Assembly (NCBI RefSeq): GCF_937616625.2
Contig: NC_065576.1
Location: forward strand, 6,388,501-6,452,500
Source of the DNA: Mercurialis annua
Taxonomy: Eukaryota; Streptophyta; Magnoliopsida; Malpighiales; Euphorbiaceae
Reading direction: 5' to 3'
Length of the DNA: 64,000 nt
Part shown: positions 53,623 to 63,593 of the stretch, piece after piece
Numbering within the stretch: position 1 is the stretch's first letter
Layout of the letters: every line of letters begins with the position of its first letter
The notes under the pieces: model-generated
The model's database searches: none
Told to the model about the DNA's origin: nothing
The model's input: only the letters and a program-made list of their open reading frames with translations
Position numbers and translations under genes: made by a program

Positions 53623-55437
53623 ATGGTTATTAAAGGAAGGAAAAGGGCTGCTGTCATTGAGTCTGATGGGTCTACCTCAAAGACTCCCACTTCGAAAAAG
53701 GCAAAAACTGAAGGAGCTAGTTCAGTCAAAAGCAAAAGTTTGAAGGAAGAAGGAGGAATGGCTGTTAACACTCTGATCCGGCCAAAGTTTATAGATTGGA
53801 AATTTTTTGGGAAAAAGGACATGCCTTTTAGAGAATGGTTCGAAGTTCAAGGATGGTTAAGCTTTCTAAAGATCAAAGAGGTGATGTATGTTCTGTTGGT
53901 GAAAGAATTCTTCTCTACACTCTCTGTAGGAAAAGAAGACTGCTTTAAGGTGACTCTTAAAGGTAAAAGCTTTATCATTACTCTTGATGTTCTTTCAGAA
54001 GCTTTTGGAATACCAAACAGAGGAGCTAAAATAGCTAAGAAGAGTGAGATCAAGAAAGCTTCAGACTTTCAGGAGGATCAATTTAAAAAGGAAATCTGTG
54101 AAGGAAAAAGAGCTGGACTTTTAGATGTTTCTTCAGCATCTCTGAGTACAAACTTTCGGGTATTACACAAGTTCATTACTGCTTTTATTGCCCCAAAGTC
54201 AGGTTCTCTTGATTATGTGAGTAGTATTGAGCTGTGTTTGATGTGGCACATTGTTAAGAAAAGGAAGTTCAACCTGTGTTACTTGATCATGAACTTGCTA
54301 ACCAACTCTTCAAAATCTAAAGGTATGCCCTATGCTATGTTGTTAACTGTGTTGTTTGATCATATTGGTGTAAACTTGTCAAAGGCAGTCTCTACTGCTT
54401 TGAAGGAGTCAGATGTGATAGGTCAAGGCTTTGTGTCAAAAACAAAGAAATTTAAGGAGTCCAAAGAAATTGAAACAACTCAGTTTGTGGATGATGAAGA
54501 GCTGGCAAGTGGTGAAGATAAGACTCAGGAAAAGGAAAAATCAGAAGAGGCATCTGAGAAAGAGGTTAGCTCTGAGGAGAAGGAGGACTCAGAAGAAGAA
54601 GCAGAATCCTCAGAAAAAGAGATTTTTGAATCTGCAAAAAGAAAAGATTTGGCTTTGGAGGTTTCTGACTCTATCAATTCAGAGAAGACTGACTCAGAAG
54701 ACTTGGAGACTCTGCAAGAAGCTCTTCAAAAGAAAAGGAATCAAGGCTTCCAGATCAAGGCCACTAGTACTCGAATTCCAAAGCTTCCTATCCGAAGAAA
54801 AATTGTGTTAACCAAGCATGGTGTTCCAAAAGAAACTGCTCACAGGAAGAAGGATTCAAAAACTCCCTCACAGGAGCTTCCAAGTTACAACATTAATGAC
54901 ATTGTGGAAACTGGGAAAAATACAGAGGAAGAGAACATTGAAACAAAGAAGGACATTGAGCAGACAACTTTGGGGGACAAAACAAAAGGGGAGACTAGCA
55001 AAGCTAAGAAGACTGTTGAAGCTGCTTCCACTGAGGCTAATGTGGACACATCTGAAGCTAAAACTCGAGCTCTTCTAGCTGACAAATTTCAGATGTTTGA
55101 TAGAGCTGCAAGAGAAAGCTTGGATTTATGGCTTACTGAGATGAAAAAGGAGTTTCTGAACTTGATGATTCCAACTGCTCCTATCTCTGCCTTATCTCCA
55201 TTGAAGCAAGTTGAGAAGGAATCAATAGGTACTGATGTTGTGAGAAGTATCTCTGGAGCTGATCCAGAAACTACTGAGCCTTTGAACATTGATTCTCCTA
55301 TCTCAAAAGCTGTTCAGTCCAGCATTCCCCCTTCTGTTTCTAAAAGAGCCACCCGTTCATCCACCAAGTTTGAAACCGCAAAGATCTCACCTGGTGAAAT
55401 AGGTTCCAAGGACAAACCTGCTGTTTTAGAAGATTAA
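53623..55437 (+). CDS. Additional post-pol ORF of the SIRE-type element (604 aa)
   Basis: Intact frame in the position often called env-like in sireviruses. Residues 1-45 are basic and Lys/Ser-rich with a nuclear-localisation-like KKAK. Residues ~50-260 form a globular domain whose wording (PKFIDWKFF, FREWFEVQGWLSFLK, MPYAMLLTVLFDHIGVNLS) resembles the family annotated as putative plant transposon protein in many plant retroelements. Residues ~285-340 are extremely acidic (E/K/S runs), followed by a long charged, low-complexity tail that includes a short helix around 480-510. I see no signal peptide and no transmembrane segment, so nothing supports a membrane glycoprotein. Function is unknown. 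A nuclear or chromatin role would be inference from charge and the NLS-like start. Confidence 0.85.
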   Translation: MVIKGRKRAAVIESDGSTSKTPTSKKAKTEGASSVKSKSLKEEGGMAVNTLIRPKFIDWKFFGKKDMPFREWFEVQGWLSFLKIKEVMYVLLVKEFFSTLSVGKEDCFKVTLKGKSFIITLDVLSEAFGIPNRGAKIAKKSEIKKASDFQEDQFKKEICEGKRAGLLDVSSASLSTNFRVLHKFITAFIAPKSGSLDYVSSIELCLMWHIVKKRKFNLCYLIMNLLTNSSKSKGMPYAMLLTVLFDHIGVNLSKAVSTALKESDVIGQGFVSKTKKFKESKEIETTQFVDDEELASGEDKTQEKEKSEEASEKEVSSEEKEDSEEEAESSEKEIFESAKRKDLALEVSDSINSEKTDSEDLETLQEALQKKRNQGFQIKATSTRIPKLPIRRKIVLTKHGVPKETAHRKKDSKTPSQELPSYNINDIVETGKNTEEENIETKKDIEQTTLGDKTKGETSKAKKTVEAASTEANVDTSEAKTRALLADKFQMFDRAARESLDLWLTEMKKEFLNLMIPTAPISALSPLKQVEKESIGTDVVRSISGADPETTEPLNIDSPISKAVQSSIPPSVSKRATRSSTKFETAKISPGEIGSKDKPAVLED

Positions 55438-55957
55438 TCTAGCTGTTTCTAGATTTTTAGCACTTTTTTATTTTTCCTTAGAACTATGCTCTTTATGTTT
55501 TGCTTAGATAGCTTATGCTTCATTTTATTTTCCTATCCATGCTATTTTGTTTATTCCCCTTACTCTTTTTGATGTCTGACAAAAAGGGGGAGTAAATACT
55601 TGTGCTTTTCTTTCTTGCTCTTATATATATGAATGCCATTTGCTTGCAGAATTTTCTACATTATCTTTTCAGTATGGCTGTTTCTGCTATAAGTCTTACA
55701 TATTCTAACTGATCTCATCCACTGTTTGCTTCTATCAAGATAATTTGATTAAGAGTCTTCGTGCAGTTGCTTTTTAGAAAGAAGTTAAAGAAACTCTTGA
55801 AAATTAGTTTGGCACAAATTCAGGGGGAGCTAATTTGAGCAGAAATCAAACTAGTTTTTGAAAATCTGCATCTCATTCATTCATACTGTGATTTACTTCT
55901 TGTCTCTTAAATCATTCTACTTGTTCAAAGTTTTGTCATTATCAAAAAGGGGGAGAT
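55438..55957 (+). promoter_or_regulatory. Multiple polypurine tracts before the 3' LTR
   Basis: AAAAAGGGGGAG occurs at 55581-55592 and again at 55944-55955, immediately before the 3' LTR, with a shorter CAGGGGGAG at 55821-55829. The last copy is the functional plus-strand primer by position. Repeated tracts of this exact kind are a known sirevirus hallmark. Confidence 0.85.
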
Positions 55958-57042
55958 TGTTGGCTAAAGGTTACCCCTATTTTTGATATAACATAAACTT
56001 TAAAGAAGTAAGGCTAATGTTGAGTATTCAGTGGAATTTGAGTAAATGCAGAACCAGGCTCAAGCTAATTCTGGAAGCAGAAGAATAGTCAAAGATCAAG
56101 AAAGAACAAAGTATGAACAAGTCTGGATCATCAAGCACAATGGGCCTCAAGGATTTATAGATTTATCTGTAAAGGTAAATGGGCTAAATAAAGTCATTAA
56201 AATTCTGAAGCTCTAGAAAATGTTTTTGATTCCCTTTTTGATCAAAACGGTTTTAAAGATTGTGACATCATCAAAATGTCCTTTTCAGTCACATGCACAC
56301 ACAAAGAATAAAAACATTCCTTTGTTTTCTGGTGTAACGGTTTTTTCACAAGCAATCATTTTCTCTTTCCTATTGCTTCTAGAAACTGGATAGGTGGCAA
56401 ATCTTTAAAGGAATCTTTGTAAATATCTGAGGGATTTTTAGAGAAAAGGTTTTCTATAAATAGACCATCTTCCTCACCTTTCTCTTCAAGCAAGATTTCT
56501 GAGTAAACAATCTTTTCAAAGCTTTTCAATGGAGGTTTTAATGTTTTGCTAAAAGATGCTTTTTACTCTTCGGTTTTAAATCTGAGCTTCATTATTTAAT
56601 GCTTTACTTAACTCGGTTTACTTAATAGGTTGATTTGTATTCAACGAGTTATTTTGCATAAACAGTTTTGGTTAAAGGTTTTTGTAAACACCTAGGTGAT
56701 AAGTTTACTGGGTTTAAGTTTTCTGGATCTTGGTAAAACCAGTGGTTGGGAAATCAGACTAGAACGGGTAGTGTTTAGCTCTGTATTTCAAGGCTGTTGT
56801 TTCTTGCCCGTAAAAGAAACTGGATAGTGAAAATCCCAAGAGGTATTCCTTGGGGAGTGGATGAATGCAGTTGCAGAACCACTATAAAAATTCAGTGTTC
56901 TTCGTTTACTGCTTATCTGTTTATTTCCAGTTTAGCTTTAATCATATTTGCATTAGCTTTCGAATATTTTTATAAGCTATTTTTACTAAAGTTTTTAATT
57001 TTCAATTCACCCCCCCCTCTTGAGAAGCCATCTGGACCAACA
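55958..57042 (+). repeat. 3' LTR of the SIRE-type element
   Basis: 1085 bp, same termini as the 5' LTR. It contains an extra 15 nt near 56707-56721 (GTTTACTGGGTTTAAGTTTT context, a partial duplication of AAGTTT) and one extra C in the C run. Seven substitutions separate the two LTRs by direct comparison. Confidence 0.95.
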
Positions 57043-57144
57043 GTTATGTTAGTTTTGTCAATTAGAATGGGACACCAAAAACTCCATATTTTGTCAATTA
57101 GAGTGGGACGGAGGGAGTAGGAATTATAGCATGACATTATATTA

Positions 57145-57523
57145 CTCCCTCTGTCCCACAAAAATAGGCCATTTGGATAAACACGGAAATTAAGAAAAAA
57201 ATAGTTAGATTAGTTAAAATTAGCTTATTTATGTACTTTTCCATTTGTAGCCTTTAATAATTTTTTAAATAAATAAATAATATATTTATGACTAATTTTT
57301 GTATTGCTGTATTTTGCATTGATATTAAAAATTGACATTTACTCCACATTGAATCATAGAGAAATTAATTAAGTTGAAGATAACAATGTATATTTATTAG
57401 GGGTAACTAAGATCTTTAGTTTTAAAATTACTAACCAAAAATAGAAGGTGGCCTATAATTTGAAACGTCAAAATAGAAAGGTGTCAAAATAGAAAGGTGG
57501 CCTATTTTGTGGGACGGAATGAG
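57145..57523. mobile_element. Stowaway-like MITE (379 bp)
   Basis: The left end CTCCCTCTGTCCCACAAAAA and the reverse-complemented right end CTCATTCCGTCCCACAAAAT pair and continue through TAGGCCA. TA flanks lie at 57143-57144 and 57524-57525. A short direct repeat (GTCAAAATAGAAAGGTG, twice) lies near the right end. The interior is distinct from the neighbouring MITEs. No ORF. Confidence 0.85.
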
Positions 57524-57769
57524 TATTTTTGAAATATATATAGCTTGACATTGTATTATTTTTGAAATATAAATTGAGATTAAATAATAATAAGTAACTA
57601 GAATAGTAATTAATAGATCCATCAATGCAGTTTCACAAAAACTGGAAATTGAAGTTTTATTTATTTACTCATGTAATATAAATTAAATAACACGTTTGAC
57701 CTTACATCACATTTTTGTATTCTCTCATCATTTCTTTTTATAAACATTCTTTCATCATTTTAGTTAATA

Positions 57770-58066
57770 CTCCCTCTGTCCCACTCTAATTGACAAAATA
57801 ACTATATTTCAATAACCAAGACAAGTTAACAAATGACATAAAAAATTATTTATATACCCTTCTATTGATAATGGAGCTAATTAATGCTATTAGTATATAT
57901 TGGTCAAATTTTCATTAAATACTCACCATTTTCCATAAAAGACATGGTTTTAAATGAGGGTAAAAATGGAAAATTAAAAAATAAAATTATAGTTATGTTA
58001 GTTTTGTCAATTAGAATGGGACACCAAAAACTCCATATTTTGTCAATTAGAGTGGGACGGAGGGAG
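57770..58066. mobile_element. Stowaway-like MITE, uninterrupted sister of the split copy (297 bp)
   Basis: Ends CTCCCTCTGTCCCACTCTAA and CTCCCTCCGTCCCACTCTAA (reverse complement), TA flanks at 57768-57769 and 58067-58068. It aligns along its full length with 46695-46920 plus 57043-57117. At 57992-57996 it has a single GTTAT where the other copy carries the retrotransposon. Near the right end TGTCAATTAGA-TGGGAC occurs twice, an internal duplication shared by both copies. Confidence 0.93.
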
Positions 58067-58879
58067 TATAAAACAAACGTGTATTCATAAAAGGATTGCA
58101 CCCATCACCTTTTAATTTCATTATGTGAAAATTTCTAATTCGATGCCCAAAAACTGGTAAATTAATTAATGCAAAGGTATTCTAGAAATTATTTGATTCT
58201 TTTAAAAGTACCCAAAAGTGAATAAAATTTGACTTAAGTAATAATTTGTTCCTTCAACTTATAAGTAATGAATAATTAATATATAAAATAATTTTATGAA
58301 AAAATTAGTTATGATTTTGGTGATTATAGTCCATTAACTCCATTTTAATAAATTAGCTTATTAGTTGAAAGAGCAATTTGCCAATTGAAAGACAATTAGT
58401 TTACAAGTTGAGAAGATAAATTGTCAAAATGAAATTAATTGTCTATAATATTCAAGTCAGACTGATTTATCCACAAAATTTATTTATATAGTAAGTGTCC
58501 ATTGTTTTTAAGTTGAGAAAAAAAATTGTTACTTAAGTCAATAAAGAATAAAGTTTAGTGCAAGAGGATCTTTAGAGTAAAATAGTCATAAAATATATGC
58601 AAAATCTATTTTAAAATTCTCGTATTTTTTCCCTAAAAGTTGTTTTTTTATTTGGTTTTTATATTTCTGAAAACAGTTTTATAAATTTTTATGTTGACAA
58701 AAGTGTGAATATGTGGTACACTCTCAGAGATCAAGTAAACTGCTATTGAAAGTACACAAATTAAGTAATTAAAGAAATAAAAAAGACTTCATACTGTTTT
58801 AAAAGTGCATAGTTTATATTTATACTACAATCATTTATATTAGTTTTGTTCTTCATATTAATAGTGTTGTTAATGTAGT

Positions 58880-60340
58880 TTCAGGCTTTGCAGGTGCACC
58901 CAAAACAAAATAAAGGTTTGTTTTCTCATTTATTTTTATACTTACTCGCTCTTTATTCTGTTTTGAATGAAGCAGATCAATTTACAGAAACCATCGCAAA
59001 GAACCAGAACAACAACAAGAAGAAAGGTATGACTAAATAGCCTAAAAGTGAAATGATCAGCAATAGTAATAATCAGATTGTTGTTTACAAACAGAAAAAC
59101 TTAAAGTTTTTAAAAATTCATTTGGTAGATCGTCTTCTCAGAGATACTTTTAAGTATCAATTTATCTTTGTTTTGATTCATAGCAGTATTAATTTAGTGA
59201 TAATTAACGATTTTTTTTTTCACCATCTGGATGGACTCATAGTGATAACCCTACTGAGGATCCTCTTTGTTCTAGGTCGGGGAAATCAAAGAATTCAAAC
59301 AAGAAATTGATGAACTGAAAAGGTGAAAGAAAAAAATCAAATATATTTCTCTATAGTTTTTATACTTATCATTTTATTTTTATTTAATTAATTTGTTTAT
59401 TCTACCTAATCAAATTAGCAATTAATTGTGTGTTTCTGTTTTTGATGTACAAAGCAATTTTTATTCTTTTAGTTTCCTTTTTTTTTCCTATCTGGATTCT
59501 TGATACTTTTTTCCATTGATTTTTAGGATATTTAATTTTTTACTATTTTCAAGTTCAACACTCCTATTCTCTATGTCAGTATCCTTGATTCTCTGATTTC
59601 TTAAAGGTATAATGTTTTTTAATCAATAATGGCTGCATCAAATCATGACTATAACATACACTTATTTGTCAATTGATATGTAGAAATTGTTTTCCGTTTT
59701 ATTTAAAATTCGATTAATCAATTTCTGTTAGGTGCATTATATCAATTCTTAACTGCTCTTACTTTACATTTTTATTGTTTTTGAATGGTCCTTGATGTTC
59801 AAAGTTGTTTAATTTGAGATCCAAGAGCTAAAGTCCAATTATATTTTGCTCTGGTCAAACTTTGATAAAGGGTGGTATGTTTTTATTTTGAGGTTTTTTT
59901 AGCCTTTCTTTGTTTAATTTGATTCTTTTGGTGTTTAATCTCTCGCTTATGGAAATGATGATAATTGCTTTGGTCTGTTCATTTATATTTTTATGAGATT
60001 CTTTTACTTTGTTGTTTTGACTGATCCATGTTTAACTTTCAGCCGTTTAAGTTATATGCTAAGACCATGTTGTCAATTTTTCTGTTTTTTTTTAAATGTT
60101 TTTTTTCTTTTCGCTATGTTTTGTAGCTGTAGGCTATAGTTTGATGATATTAGATTTTGAAATGTCTCATTTGTCATTGATATCATAATTTGAAATATAG
60201 ACACTTTCGGTTCACTACTTATTAATTACAGTATTTCATTTCATGTATAGGACTATTAATTTTGTAATTTGTGGGCAGATGGAACTGAAGCTTTCTGAAA
60301 TAAAATACAAGATTGGAAGAGGTAGACACATGAAAATACT
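58880..60340 (+). pseudogene. Possible decayed exon series of an unidentified gene
   Basis: Four short segments have exon-like edges: ~58891-58914 (TTTGCAG|GTGCACCC...AAAG|GTTTG), ~58976-59028 (CAGATCAATTTAC...AAAG|GTATG), ~59275-59322 (TTCTAG|GTCGGGG...AAAAG|GTGAAAG) and ~60279-60321 (GGGCAG|ATGGAACTG...AGAG|GTAGAC). The third and fourth can encode coiled-coil-like peptides (EIKEFKQEIDELK; MELKLSEIKYKI). Joined in order they do not stay open, and I cannot name a family. This could be a gene fragment, a captured exon set or chance. Confidence 0.2.
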
Positions 60341-61384
60341 TTACATTGGACTGTATCTTACTGAAAAAAAAATAAAAACTGGATATGGATATAGTGAAGC
60401 TTGAACATCTAATACCTGTGTTGGAGTATCCAAATCAAATTAACCGTAACTGGACAATGGATGAAATTTCGTTATGTGCAAGTGTGAACTTGCATGGTCT
60501 CGGTTCCTAATTAATTAGTAGCTGAAAGTTCAATAATTAGTTGAAATATTTTGGAAATTATTTGTTTTTGTAGCCTTTTTGGGGTTTTTTTTTTAATAAT
60601 TGTTAGAAATTGACAAGTGTTTTCTTACTAAAATGTCTTCCTGTTAGGCTTGATTTACATTGTTGGTCAAATATTTTTATTCATTTATAACAAAAAAAAT
60701 CATTTAGGCTTACTAATCTAAAAAATTATCTATAAATGATTATACTCCTAAATTATTTTCATTACATAATTTGAGTGCAAATTTTACACTAAGATAGTAC
60801 AATTTTTAAAATCTAATATGGTTGACATTATTTTTTTATTTTTTTAAAATTATTTTTATATTTTTTATACAGTAGTGGATCATTGATCACTTTGTTTATT
60901 GACTTATTATTTTAATAATTTTTATTAAACTAACATAAAGAATTTAATAATTAATATTCATATTTGGAATTTTATGTATTTAACGTTATTACTTTTTATC
61001 TAACAAATTTAACATAATTCAAAATATTTAACGGTTATATAACGGTAAGGAAACTTAACGGTAAGGAAACTTAACGGTAATAAAACGGTTCTCTTTTTTA
61101 CTATATATACTCACTTTACTATTTCTCTCCACTACACAATTTATTTCATTTTTTTTATATAAATTTTATATAGTCTTTAGAAACAATATGAAATTGTTAT
61201 TAGTTTTAAATATTATAATTATTATTTTAATGTTAATTACTATGTTTAATATGTCATTAAAAGAATTCTATTTCTTATTAGTTTTTTTTGTATTTACTAT
61301 TCTACCTTTATTAGTTATTGCAATATTTATAGATTACGTATTATAAATATAAAATATAATAATATATTTTTATTTTTATTACTC
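60341..61384. other. Intergenic AT-rich spacer
   Basis: No gene supported. 61030-61083 has three close TTAACGGTAA-like words (AACGGTAAGGAAACTTAACGGTAAGGAAACTT...), a small tandem repeat. A Stowaway-type end (CTCCCTCCATTCCATATTGT) appears at 61383 without a matching partner in the window. Confidence 0.45.
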
Positions 61385-61639
61385 CCTCCATTCCATATTG
61401 TTTGACGTTTTAGTGTTGGATACGCAAATTAAGGAAGCAATTAATAGACTAGAAATTTCCTAAACTACCCTTAAGCCCATACGTTGTTTGCATTTGTTGT
61501 TTCTCTTTTGTTGCTCTCTCTGCAACAATTTTGCCAAAATCAAAACCAGTGAAAAGCAATCAAAACCAGTAAAAACGAATAGATTAAAACCAGCATTTTT
61601 TTGGATTCAAGTGCATCTGTTCAAAGCAGCCCAGATCTG

Positions 61640-61862
61640 AGCTGTTCTTCCTTGAAGAACAGCCCAGAGCTGTTCTTCTTTGAAGAACAGCCGCCATGGG
61701 CTGTTCTTCCTTAGAAAGAACAGTCCATGGAGGTTGTTCTTCCTCCTTAGGAAGAACAGCTGACCTGTTCTTCCTCCTTAGAAAGAACAGTCCACGGCGG
61801 CTGTTCTTCCTAAGGAGGAAAAACAGCCTAGCCGAGCTGTTCTTCCTTGAGAAGAACAGCCA
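61640..61862. repeat. Array of about seven short hairpins (CTGTTCTTC / GAAGAACAG)
   Basis: CTGTTCTTC on one side and GAAGAACAG or AAAGAACAG on the other recur in alternation about seven times in ~220 bp, with loops of 1-8 nt and GC-rich separators (CGCCATGG, TCCATGG, CACGGCGG). It is followed by GGAAAATTTTTCCGGCGG and GGTGGTGG. The 81-residue frame over it (61696-61941) is periodic because of the repeat and is not a credible gene. A similar but shorter array sits in the 975-bp element at 14855-15829. Confidence 0.85.
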
Positions 61863-63218
61863 CCGTCGGAAAATTTTTCCGGCGGTCGGTTGGTGGTGGC
61901 TTTTTTTAAAAAAATCTAAAAGATATTTTGTTTCGGTTTAAAATCGAAGGATATATAATTTTTTTTAATTAGATTTAAATTTTAAATAATATAAAATTAA
62001 ATTAAATTGATTTTACTGAGTAAAAGTGGGAAAATATGGTCCGATTTAAAATTAATTTTCTATTTAAAAATTAATTTTTAAATTTTTTTAATGATATTTT
62101 TAATTGATTTATATTTAATGTGAAATTTATTAACTTTTGAAATTTTAGGGAAGATGGTTTTATTGTTGAAATTTTAATGTTAGGTACTATTTAAAATATT
62201 TGTTGAAATATAAAGTATTGATTTGAACTTTTTCCTGTGAAAAGATGTCAATTTAATACCTTAAGGGTGCAATTGAAAGACGAAAGGTGAAAATTTGGGT
62301 AAAATTGAAGATTTTACAACGTGAGGGTGCAAACGAATTGGGGCTAAAAGGTGAGGTTTTTTTCCAGAGGATAAGCCTAAAAATAATATGAGTTAAACAT
62401 TTGCGGCAGCGGAATGTATTTTAACTGCAATTAACACTTTTATTAAAACTATTTGTGTTTTCAATATTCGGAAAGTGGTAAATGATCACTATAGCATTTG
62501 AGTTACCTTTAAATGAAAAAATTAGTTTCGTCCGAAGCAACGCGAGGGTTTTGTACTAGTACAAAGTAAAGATATAGTATAAAATACAAAAAGCTTAGAT
62601 AAAGTCTAAAATATATCCGAAAAATACACATACAAATGTAAAATTAGTGGTGTTAAACTTAGTAAATTACATGTAAATCACATTATTTTATTAGGTTTCA
62701 GGGATCCTAATTTCCGACGATTTTCAAAGAAAAGGAATTTGGTAACTATTTTCTATTCGGTTTGATATTTCTAGTTATATTTGTATTAAAATTGGATGTA
62801 GTTTTTTTTTACGATTAAAATCGAATAAAAAAATCAATCTTATAATTTTGAATCTAACCGAATTGAAGTTGTCTATTCAATTTGATTAATCGGGTTTGAT
62901 TCGGTTTTGCACAAAATTATCTGCTAAGGCTACTCATCAAGCTTCACAAAGCTTGTTTTCTACTAAGATCATTTATGAGCTTCACCAAGTCTTCAGCCAT
63001 GGAAAAAATAATAAACAAAATTAACTTTATACTAATCTTTAAAATATTATTGTTTTAATGTCTTTGTCCATTACAACACTTTTCATATTTGATAAAACTT
63101 CTTCTCAAAAGACGAGCAAAGAAAACGAAATTAAAAAAAATATGTAATGTTGACATTAACAATAAAAAATAAATAAAATAATTTAAAATTTAGAGTTGAT
63201 AGCACCATTTTAGATCAA
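61863..63218. other. Intergenic with a partial fold-back-family end
   Basis: AT-rich. About 62262-62377 (GGGTGCAATTGAAAGACGAAA, GGGTAAAATTGAAGATTTT, GGCTAAAAGGTGAGG) resembles the right ends of the 17881 and 34929 elements, but its matching left end is not visible. 62700-62920 has CGGTTTGATT-type words like the decayed hAT relatives. No gene supported. Confidence 0.45.
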
Positions 63219-63593
63219 GGTTTAATCTTGAAAAAGAACTTATTTTTTGATTTTTGTTGTTTATGGTTTAAATTTTAAAATCATCAATTTTAATTACTTT
63301 TTAATTTTCAACTTCAATTATGACTATTATTTAAATTAGAGTGAAAAAAATTGATTATGTCCTTCATTTTACTTCATAATGTTCCAATTTATTTTTTTAC
63401 CATCACAATTTTCAAGAATGAAGTAATATAAAAAATTTATTTGAACATTTTTATTTTAATTTAAACAAATGGTTACAGTTAAAACTGAAAATTAAATATG
63501 AGTTAAAATTGAAAATTTTAAACGTTTTGAGTTATAAGCAAAAAATTTCAAAAAATGAGATATTTTTCAATAATTAAATCTTAAATTAAATAT
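63219..63593. mobile_element. Diverged fold-back element (~375 bp)
   Basis: The left arm GGTTTAATCTTGAAAAAGAA pairs imperfectly with the reverse-complemented right arm AAGATTTAATTATTGAAAAA, and both continue into ATTTTTTGA and ATTTTAAAAT words. The interior resembles the duplicated sequence at 10905-11590. No target duplication is evident, so edges are approximate. Confidence 0.45.

Larger units (their letters stand above)
46921..57042 (+). mobile_element. SIRE/Maximus-type Ty1/copia retrotransposon (10,122 bp)
   Basis: TGTTGG...CCAACA LTRs (46921-47989, 55958-57042), a GTTAT target duplication (46916-46920, 57043-57047), a Met-tRNA-type primer-binding site, gag (48050-49858), pol (49692-53024, broken by one stop), an extra ORF (53623-55437) and repeated AAAAAGGGGGAG tracts before the 3' LTR. 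Length, a long gag with coiled coil, a post-pol ORF and multiple polypurine tracts are the known signatures of sireviruses. The LTRs differ by seven substitutions over 1069 aligned positions plus 15-nt and 1-nt indels, so the insertion is recent but older than the one at 25064. Confidence 0.95.
46695..57117. mobile_element. Stowaway-like MITE split by a 10-kb retrotransposon
   Basis: The left part 46695-46920 and right part 57043-57117 together form one MITE. Its left end is CTCCCTCCGTCCCACTCTAA and its reverse-complemented right end is CTCCCTCCGTCCCACTCTAA, with TA on both sides (46693-46694, 57118-57119). The interruption is the SIRE-type element plus its GTTAT duplication. An unbroken copy of the same MITE lies at 57770-58066. 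Confidence 0.93.

Noticed and set aside
53623..55437. Retroviral-type envelope gene
   Set aside because: No signal peptide, transmembrane segment or cysteine-rich ectodomain; charged nuclear-like composition instead.
61640..61862. CRISPR-like alternating repeat array
   Set aside because: Repeats are palindromic half-sites with tiny loops and GC-rich linkers, not identical direct repeats with unique ~30-bp spacers, and the context is a plant nuclear genome.
61696..61941. 81-residue periodic ORF
   Set aside because: Its periodicity comes from the hairpin array; no start context or domain.
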